IMG/VR virus record: IMGVR_UViG_3300037141_000177
Span: 1 to 64,000 of that record
Origin: a virus
Reading direction: 5' to 3' (one strand)
DNA length: 64,000 nucleotides
Each line of letters opens with the position of its first letter. Position 1 is the stretch's first letter. Position numbers and translations under genes: made by a program. This document shows, piece by piece, positions 59,151-64,000 of the stretch. The notes under the pieces are model-generated. The model worked only from the letters and a program-made list of their open reading frames with translations, was not told the origin of the DNA and made no database searches.

Positions 59151-59314
59151 ACGCTCATCAACGTCGGATCGTGCGTCGTTCTCTTGGCCGCTCTCTCGCA
59201 CTGCTTGGCGAGCCGTTATTTGAGCCGCGCGTTGCCGCTCCGACGATCCTATTGAGGCATATGTTCGGGATACCCATCCTCGACAATCGGGCGCTTGCCC
59301 GTATGAGCATATGA
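59147..59314 (+). CDS. Small basic protein (MNAHQRR)
   Basis: A 55-residue protein starting by ATGA overlap; begins MNAHQRRIVRRSLG. The next gene begins MNARQRRFVKRH, so the two may share an N-terminal element. Role unknown. Confidence 0.5.
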   Translation: MNAHQRRIVRRSLGRSLALLGEPLFEPRVAAPTILLRHMFGIPILDNRALARMSI

Positions 59315-59679
59315 ACGCTCGCCAGCGCCGGTTTGTGAAGCGCCACCGCCTGCCTGCTGGCACGGAGGTCTGGTACCGCTCGAGCCGCTTCGGCTGGGTC
59401 GTGGGCACGGTCATGACGAATCAATGGGATGCAGGCGCGTACCGGGTGCGCGTCAACTTAGACGGCGAGCGCGAATACCCGCTGATTAGCGATCTGGTGT
59501 TCGTCGAGCCAGAGGCCATGTCGTTGCTCGCGGTACCCGACCAAGCGAATGCCTTCGTTGAATTCGTCGAGCACATGAACCGCCAGATTTGCGGTGCGTT
59601 CAGTCCTCCGCAGCGTTACTTCTTTCCGCCTTCATCCACGCTCCCGGGCCATGTAATTAACAGATCGGATGGCGTATGA
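59311..59679 (+). CDS. Hypothetical protein (MNARQRR)
   Basis: A 122-residue protein. A basic start is followed by a small beta domain (GTEVWYRSSRFGWVVGTVMT) and a helical end. ATGA-coupled on both sides. Confidence 0.5.
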   Translation: MNARQRRFVKRHRLPAGTEVWYRSSRFGWVVGTVMTNQWDAGAYRVRVNLDGEREYPLISDLVFVEPEAMSLLAVPDQANAFVEFVEHMNRQICGAFSPPQRYFFPPSSTLPGHVINRSDGV

Positions 59680-59849
59680 GCGACGTGTTTAAAGGGATGT
59701 CGCTTGAACGCCTGGCGGAGCTCGCTGAGAAGTTCGGTATTGACGGTCCTGCCGATGGCCTTGTCACGTTTGCTCGCGCGATCCGCTTTGCCGCTTTGGC
59801 TGTGGACGGGCGCCCGGTGCTCACGCCGGTCCATAAGGATTCGAAATGA
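59676..59849 (+). CDS. Small protein, 57 residues
   Basis: ATGA overlaps at both ends mark this gene between its neighbours. Product begins MSDVFKGMSLERLAELAEKF, helical. No function known. Confidence 0.55.
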   Translation: MSDVFKGMSLERLAELAEKFGIDGPADGLVTFARAIRFAALAVDGRPVLTPVHKDSK

Positions 59850-60508
59850 TTGATACCTACGCGCCAAACACGAACGGGCGTGACTTCATTGTGGGCGATC
59901 TGCACGGCTGTTTCTTGACGCTCGAGCAAGAGATGGAGTCGGCGGGTTTCGATACGGACCACGACCGGCTGTTTTCAGTTGGCGACCTGGTGGATCGTGG
60001 CCTTGAGTCGGAGCGCGCGCTGGAGTTCATTGACGAGCCGTGGTTCCACCCGGTGCGCGGCAATCACGAGCAGATGGCGATCGACTATCTCTGTGGGCGA
60101 GTCAGCGGCAGCGACTATGTGCGAAACGGCGGGGCCTGGTTCATCGGCATGCCGAAGGTGGAGCAGCAGGACTATGCGGTGGCGTTTCAGATGATGCCGC
60201 TCGCGATTGAGGTTGATCTCGGGCGCTGTCGCATCGGCATCGTGCATGCGGATTGTCCTGTCGAAAATTGGGCCGACCTCGAGGCGGCGCTCAATGGTCC
60301 GAACCGGGACATGTTCGAAGAGTGGATGTTGTGGAGCAGGGCGCGGTACGACGAACGGCGCGCGGATGGCGTGAAAGGCATCGACACGGTGTTCGTTGGG
60401 CATACGGTGGTCCCTGCTGGCTTTCGGCTGGGGAACGTCGCCTACATCGACACAGGGGCCGTGTATGGGCGCGAGTTGACGCTGCTGAATCTGAGCGCAC
60501 TGCCATGA
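59846..60508 (+). CDS. Metallophosphoesterase, lambda-PP-like Ser/Thr phosphatase
   Basis: A 220-residue phosphatase with the metal motifs in order: GDLHGCF, GDLVDRG and GNHEQM (residues 17-72), and a distant GHT near residue 188. Close in plan to lambda NinI/PPlambda. It removes phosphate from proteins; the phage role is not known. ATGA-coupled to both neighbours. Confidence 0.85.
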   Translation: MIDTYAPNTNGRDFIVGDLHGCFLTLEQEMESAGFDTDHDRLFSVGDLVDRGLESERALEFIDEPWFHPVRGNHEQMAIDYLCGRVSGSDYVRNGGAWFIGMPKVEQQDYAVAFQMMPLAIEVDLGRCRIGIVHADCPVENWADLEAALNGPNRDMFEEWMLWSRARYDERRADGVKGIDTVFVGHTVVPAGFRLGNVAYIDTGAVYGRELTLLNLSALP

Positions 60509-60783
60509 AGTACGGTCCTTTCAACATCGTCGCGAAAGCGCACGGCGACGCAATGGTCATCGAGGTCAGCCAGAAGCCGGTCGCGCCGCTCACCAACCGC
60601 TCGCGTCGCCGTGAGCGGCGGTTTAAAGCGATCCATAAGCGCGAGCTGGTGAAAGGGCTGATGCGGTTCAAGGGCGAGCGCTACACGCCGGAGTTGTTCG
60701 CGCTGATTATGGACACTACGTTCTCGATAACGGACCGCATCAACGAGCGATTCGGGCACCTGACGCCTTGGGGCGTGACGTGA
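60505..60783 (+). CDS. Small basic protein, unknown
   Basis: A 92-residue protein, basic in the middle (RSRRRERRFKAIHKRELVKG), possibly nucleic-acid-binding. No family recognised. Confidence 0.5.
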   Translation: MKYGPFNIVAKAHGDAMVIEVSQKPVAPLTNRSRRRERRFKAIHKRELVKGLMRFKGERYTPELFALIMDTTFSITDRINERFGHLTPWGVT

Positions 60784-60893
60784 CCTTTTACTTTCTGCTG
60801 TATCTGCACTGGTGCGTTCTGTTCTTTGATCCGCGCGCGCCGGGGGAACGGCACCACCCGCTGTTAGGTCATCGGGTCAACACCTGGCGATGA
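60780..60893 (+). CDS. Very small protein, 37 residues
   Basis: GTG start overlapping the previous stop (GTGA); aromatic-hydrophobic first half (TFYFLLYLHWCVLFFD), perhaps membrane-inserted. Supported only by coupling and spacing. Confidence 0.4.
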   Translation: MTFYFLLYLHWCVLFFDPRAPGERHHPLLGHRVNTWR

Positions 60894-60904
60894 GGCCGTG
60901 AAAA

Positions 60905-61357
60905 ATGATTGAACGTAAGTTGTCCGACTTGGAGTTTCTCGCCGTCGCGGATTCTATGTACACGTTTGATAGAAGCGGCGTGAACTTCGCAATCGGGGCG
61001 GATATCAACGCCTTCGTGCATGACGTCCGATTGATCATGGAAGAGCGCAACGCCGCGAACGCGCGAGCAGCCGCATCGGCCGTTGATGCGATCAAATATC
61101 GGGCGCAACGCGACACACAAATCCAGTTGAAGCTTGGTTTGGCGGCCGAGACGGGCGAACTGCGAGCGCGCCTTGGCCTCGTGCGCACGGAGCGCGACGA
61201 TCTGCATCTCGCGCTGGGTGCGATGAAGGTGAAGCCGGCGGTGTCGGCATTGGGCACGGCGAAGATTGTCGTGCGTCCTGACGGTTCGATTGAAATACAG
61301 GCTGATCAGGTGTCGATCAGCGGTCCCGTGTCTGTCGCGGCTCTCTCGTCGCCCTAG
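60905..61357 (+). CDS. Coiled-coil protein, unknown
   Basis: A 150-residue protein with a long helical region (residues 40-110) and a beta tail. It ends the plus-strand operon and overlaps the convergent gene by 4 bases. Confidence 0.5.
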   Translation: MIERKLSDLEFLAVADSMYTFDRSGVNFAIGADINAFVHDVRLIMEERNAANARAAASAVDAIKYRAQRDTQIQLKLGLAAETGELRARLGLVRTERDDLHLALGAMKVKPAVSALGTAKIVVRPDGSIEIQADQVSISGPVSVAALSSP

Positions 61358-61779
61358 TTGGTCAACCAGTCGGCATAACCCAAGCGGCAGGCGCGTTCGT
61401 AGGCGACGTGAAAACACGGCGGGGCGCTGCGCAGGTTATGGATGCCGAGCAGCTTGGGATTGAACGTGGAGTATTCGTGGCCTTCGTTGCCGTAACGGGC
61501 GACGAGGGTGGCTGGCAGGCCGGTTTGCTCGCACAGGTACAGGTCGTATTCCTCGAAGCGGCCGAGGATCACGCCGGGGCTGTCGGGGTGGGCGAAGCGC
61601 GCATAGTACGGCCATGCGGTTTGCCAGCGTCCGGCGATCTCGGTTCCGTCGTTGGCGAGGCGCAGGCCGGTGATGATGATGCCCCAATCCTCGACGTAGG
61701 CGGTTTCGCCGTCGCGTTCGCGCTGGTTGAAAAACTCATTGAGCGTGGTTTGCATGGTGTCGAGCGTTGCGCGGTGCAT
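61354..61779 (-). CDS. Hypothetical protein
   Basis: A 141-residue protein with an aromatic mixed fold; no family recognised. Convergent with the preceding operon, ending the short leftward cluster that starts with brnT. Confidence 0.5.
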   Translation of the reverse strand: MHRATLDTMQTTLNEFFNQRERDGETAYVEDWGIIITGLRLANDGTEIAGRWQTAWPYYARFAHPDSPGVILGRFEEYDLYLCEQTGLPATLVARYGNEGHEYSTFNPKLLGIHNLRSAPPCFHVAYERACRLGYADWLTN

Positions 61780-61788
61780 GGCGCATCC

Positions 61789-61998
61789 TTATCGTGGGTT
61801 GAATCCAGCGTCGGCAAGTGCTCGTTGTACCGCTTCCATGCCGTCGATCATCGAGCGTGCGAGCGCTTGGCGCTCGGTGCGTGAAAAGTGCGCTTCGGTA
61901 AACTGGTAGAACGTTTCAAAAGTCGAGCGTTTTGCGAACTGTGCCAGCTGTTCCGCCTGCTCGGCTGTGATGGTCGCTGTGAATGTGACTTCGTGCAT
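61789..61998 (-). CDS. Small helical protein
   Basis: A 69-residue helical protein (TITAEQAEQLAQFAKRST). No function known. Confidence 0.5.
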   Translation of the reverse strand: MHEVTFTATITAEQAEQLAQFAKRSTFETFYQFTEAHFSRTERQALARSMIDGMEAVQRALADAGFNPR

Positions 61999-62043
61999 CG
62001 CCTGTCCTTATATCGAAAGGGTGATCAGTTCGCTGATTCTCAT

Positions 62044-62520
62044 TTAATGTGCTGTGGGCGTGGCATCGAACAGCAGCATCTGGTGTCCCGCATAGTCCGG
62101 ATCCGCGCCCGTTTGCCACGGGAAGGTGCCAGCCGGGTCGGGCCAGATGATCTGCACGGCGCGCACGTCGTCGCCTTCGATCGCGCGTGCGGCACGCAGA
62201 TAATCGGGGAGGTGGTTGGGGTGCACCGTGCGGAACATGACGCTGTAGCCCTCCACCACCCGGTCGTCGGACGCACTGTCTTGGCACGTCAGGGTGCCTT
62301 GCTTGATGCGCTCGCAGGCTCCGGCGAGGATGCTTTGCGCCACTTCGGGCGGCAGGCCCATGATGACCAGTTCGGGGTGCTGGCAGTTTTCCGTCAGGCC
62401 GATGGTGTAGGCGAAGGAGGGTACGGGCGGCTGCGCCTCGGGGTCGGCGAACACGCCCATTACGGTCCAGCCATGCTGGTCGATGCGCTTGCGCAGTTGT
62501 TCGAGGATCGGGTTATTCAT
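62044..62520 (-). CDS. DUF4262-family protein
   Basis: A 158-residue protein of the DUF4262 type: HGWTVMGVFAD, SFAYTIGLTENCQHPELVIM, GLPPEVA and VHPNHLPDYLRAA. The family is widespread in bacteria and phages; function unknown. Confidence 0.7.
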   Translation of the reverse strand: MNNPILEQLRKRIDQHGWTVMGVFADPEAQPPVPSFAYTIGLTENCQHPELVIMGLPPEVAQSILAGACERIKQGTLTCQDSASDDRVVEGYSVMFRTVHPNHLPDYLRAARAIEGDDVRAVQIIWPDPAGTFPWQTGADPDYAGHQMLLFDATPTAH

Positions 62521-62800
62521 CTTGGTCCTTGATTAGCCGGGGCACGCCTTGGGTCGGCAACGTGAGCGGGATGTCGGTGGGGTCCAGCGATTCGCGGATC
62601 GCTTGTTCCCACATATTCGTGTTGTTCAGGCGCTCCGCGATGCCCTGCGCATCTGCAAGCCGTTCCTCGAATTGCGTGATGGTGATGGGCGGTTTTGCTG
62701 GATCCGCTTCCCACTGTGAGGCGATGGCGCGAAGGACGGTGACGTCGACGCCGAGCATCCGGGCGATCACGGCATAGCCGGTTGAGAGAGGGTGATCCAC
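62513..62800 (-). CDS. Hypothetical helical protein
   Basis: A 95-residue protein, helical; start at 62800 after a GGAGACAT site. No family recognised. Confidence 0.5.
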   Translation of the reverse strand: MDHPLSTGYAVIARMLGVDVTVLRAIASQWEADPAKPPITITQFEERLADAQGIAERLNNTNMWEQAIRESLDPTDIPLTLPTQGVPRLIKDQDE

Positions 62801-62815
62801 GCATGTCTCCTGTAT

Positions 62816-63079
62816 CTAGTGGGGGAGTTGAAACACAGTGACGATGATTTCGGGCGCGGCCATCACGAACACGATGCGCGAGCGCGTCATGCAGAAGTAC
62901 CGCCCCTTGAAGCCGCCCTTGTGCCATTGCGGATAGGCGACCGGGTTCGACGCTTCGATGCGCCGCTTGGTCTTTTTGCCGACTCGCTGTTTGGCCTGTG
63001 CATACTCGTTTTCAATGTCGCGCTCGGGGAACCGTTCGGCCCATCGTGTGCGTGCGTGGTCGGAGATCAAGAGGGCCAT
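62816..63079 (-). CDS. Small protein, nuclease/toxin-like size
   Basis: An 87-residue protein, start chosen at 63079. SDHARTRWAERFPERDIENE and RSRIVFVMAAPEIIVTVF resemble small BrnT/RelE-like folds, but no partner gene besides brnA is near. Function unknown. Confidence 0.45.
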   Translation of the reverse strand: MALLISDHARTRWAERFPERDIENEYAQAKQRVGKKTKRRIEASNPVAYPQWHKGGFKGRYFCMTRSRIVFVMAAPEIIVTVFQLPH

Positions 63080-63095
63080 GATTACTGCTGCCTTG

Positions 63096-63377
63096 TCACT
63101 TGCCTTCGGGGCGACGTGCCTTGCTAAGCATGGCATCTCGAAGAATGTCGTTCAGGCGGCTCTGATAGCCCTTGCCTTGGCTCTTGAGCCATTCCAGTAC
63201 GTCGGCGTCGATACGCACCGTCAATTGTTGTTTGACGGGTCGATAAAACCTGCCGCGCGTGGCTCCCTGCCAGTCCTGCGCGTTGGTCGCCGGGATGTCG
63301 GAGAAGTCGATCTCAGATTCCGGTTTCGCGGCCAACGCTGCGAGTTCGCGGCGAATTGATTCAGGCACCTTGTTCAT
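63096..63377 (-). CDS. brnA: BrnA antitoxin
   Basis: A 93-residue antitoxin, start chosen at 63377. The DFSDIPATNAQDW and RGRFYRPVKQ regions and the ribbon-helix-helix (QLTVRIDADVLEWLKSQ) match BrnA. It neutralises BrnT and usually represses its operon. Placed after brnT, overlapping it by 17 bases. Confidence 0.85.
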   Translation of the reverse strand: MNKVPESIRRELAALAAKPESEIDFSDIPATNAQDWQGATRGRFYRPVKQQLTVRIDADVLEWLKSQGKGYQSRLNDILRDAMLSKARRPEGK

Positions 63378-63657
63378 AAATTTTCCTTTCTTGCTTAGTC
63401 GCACGTCGCGCCGAGATGATGCGGATGTGTTCCTCGCCGCTCTCTGCTTCGTACCATGTGTGAGCTACTAAAAGCAGGACGACGTCGCCTGCCATGCCAA
63501 CGGTCTGCCACCGTGCTTCGCCGTTCTCGATGCGATCCTGCCGTGAGACGTGCAGGGGGTCATCGAACACAAGGCTGGCGGCTTCAAAACTGACGCCGTG
63601 GTTGCGCTGGTTGCTCTTGTTTTTGGCGGCGTCCCATGAAAACAATTTTAGCTCCAT
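63361..63657 (-). CDS. brnT: BrnT toxin
   Basis: A 98-residue RNase-type toxin: FSWDAAKNKSNQRNHGVSFE, VFDDP and the C-terminal ISARRATKQERKIYE are hallmarks of BrnT. With brnA it forms a type II toxin-antitoxin system that can stabilise a plasmid prophage or limit rival phages. Confidence 0.9.
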   Translation of the reverse strand: MELKLFSWDAAKNKSNQRNHGVSFEAASLVFDDPLHVSRQDRIENGEARWQTVGMAGDVVLLLVAHTWYEAESGEEHIRIISARRATKQERKIYEQGA

Positions 63658-63731
63658 ATTTGTAGTTACAATAGTGTAGCTCTAATTTGGTCAAAGTTCA
63701 ACGGCCGGTTAAACGCCTGAAAGCCTGTGCC

Positions 63732-63747
63732 GTCGTGACGCCAGACT
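63732..63747 (+). promoter_or_regulatory. Late motif, copy 7
   Basis: A perfect GTCGTGACGCCAGACT copy, between brnT and the plus-strand gene at 63773. Confidence 0.6.
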
Positions 63748-63772
63748 CGAATGAACATATTCGGGGTATCTG

Positions 63773-64000
63773 ATGGCTCACGCACTTTCCAGCTTCTCGC
63801 GCCCGTTGCTGTTCCTGAAGGCCGCGATGCATCAGGTGTACGTCCCGACCTTCTCGCGTGCCGACGGTGTGGTGGTGAACGGCCATTACGCGATGCATGC
63901 TGCTGGCGGCAACAGGCCGCCTGCGCTGAAGGTGGTTGCTGCGGTGGCAACCCCTGCGCCTGTTCGGAGCGGTGGCCACGACGCGATCGTGGGGCATTTG
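63773..64000 (+). CDS. First gene of the next late operon (partial)
   Basis: 76 codons seen before the window ends (MAHALSSFSRPLLFLKAAMH). No motif recognised. An alternative frame from 63751 has an improbable Cys/Arg-rich composition. Head or packaging genes may follow. Confidence 0.45.
   Translation, partial: MAHALSSFSRPLLFLKAAMHQVYVPTFSRADGVVVNGHYAMHAAGGNRPPALKVVAAVATPAPVRSGGHDAIVGHL

Overview
The window looks like part of a temperate myovirus of Burkholderiales (Burkholderia/Paraburkholderia type) that probably lives as a phage-plasmid. The host guess rests on high GC content, two H-NS-family proteins with the TGxTWSGxGxxPxWL signature common in that order, and Burkholderia-phage-like small proteins. 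The phage-plasmid call rests on a plasmid-type replication initiator preceded by five 22-bp iterons, a ParA plus ribbon-helix-helix partition pair with a repeat-rich leader, a BrnT/BrnA toxin-antitoxin pair, and no visible integrase. No rRNA, CRISPR array or convincing tRNA was seen. Capsid genes and the terminase large subunit are not in the window.

Layout. 1-7.65 kb (+): tail sheath (5' end cut off), tube, frameshifted tail chaperones, tape measure, baseplate hub and spike. 7.7-8.2 kb (-): a lipoprotein moron. 8.3-17.9 kb (+): rest of the baseplate, an HNH endonuclease insertion, two tail fibres each followed by an assembly protein, and an NlpC/P60-like hydrolase. 18-20.3 kb (+): coiled-coil membrane protein, holin, SAR endolysin and both spanins. 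20.4 kb (+): H-NS-like protein. 20.8-37.5 kb (-): early/maintenance region, read leftwards from a promoter at 37.5 kb: exonuclease, RecT, SbcC-like ATPase, SSB, Ref-like nuclease, parA/parG, oriV, rep, then a cluster of small genes, a methyltransferase-like protein, a DUF2325-like protein and a second H-NS. 37.7-38.9 kb: divergent CI-like and Cro-like regulators. 39-41.7 kb (+): a replication protein with a repeat array inside its gene (second, probably lytic, origin) and a nuclease. 41.7-44.06 kb (+): a small operon with an HU-like protein, three small proteins and about 540 nt of strongly structured non-coding sequence. 44.06-53.1 kb (-): about 24 tightly coupled small genes. 53.4-61.4 kb (+): small terminase-like protein, three orphan DNA methyltransferases, a phosphatase and small genes. 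61.35-63.66 kb (-): small genes and brnTA. 63.77 kb on (+): start of the next late operon.

Regulation. Two repeated elements appear to wire the genome together. A 16-bp motif, GTCGTGACGCCAGACT, occurs seven times, always between genes and always pointing into a plus-strand operon; it is the best candidate for a late promoter or late-activator site. A second element, TTGC-N6-CGCA, lies in or beside likely promoters of the early operon, cro, parA, the replication gene, the lipoprotein, the 53.2-kb divergent region and one small early gene, and is the best candidate for the repressor operator. The repressor has an S24-like C-terminal domain in which both catalytic residues appear replaced (Ser to Thr, Lys to Arg), so normal RecA-driven self-cleavage is doubtful.
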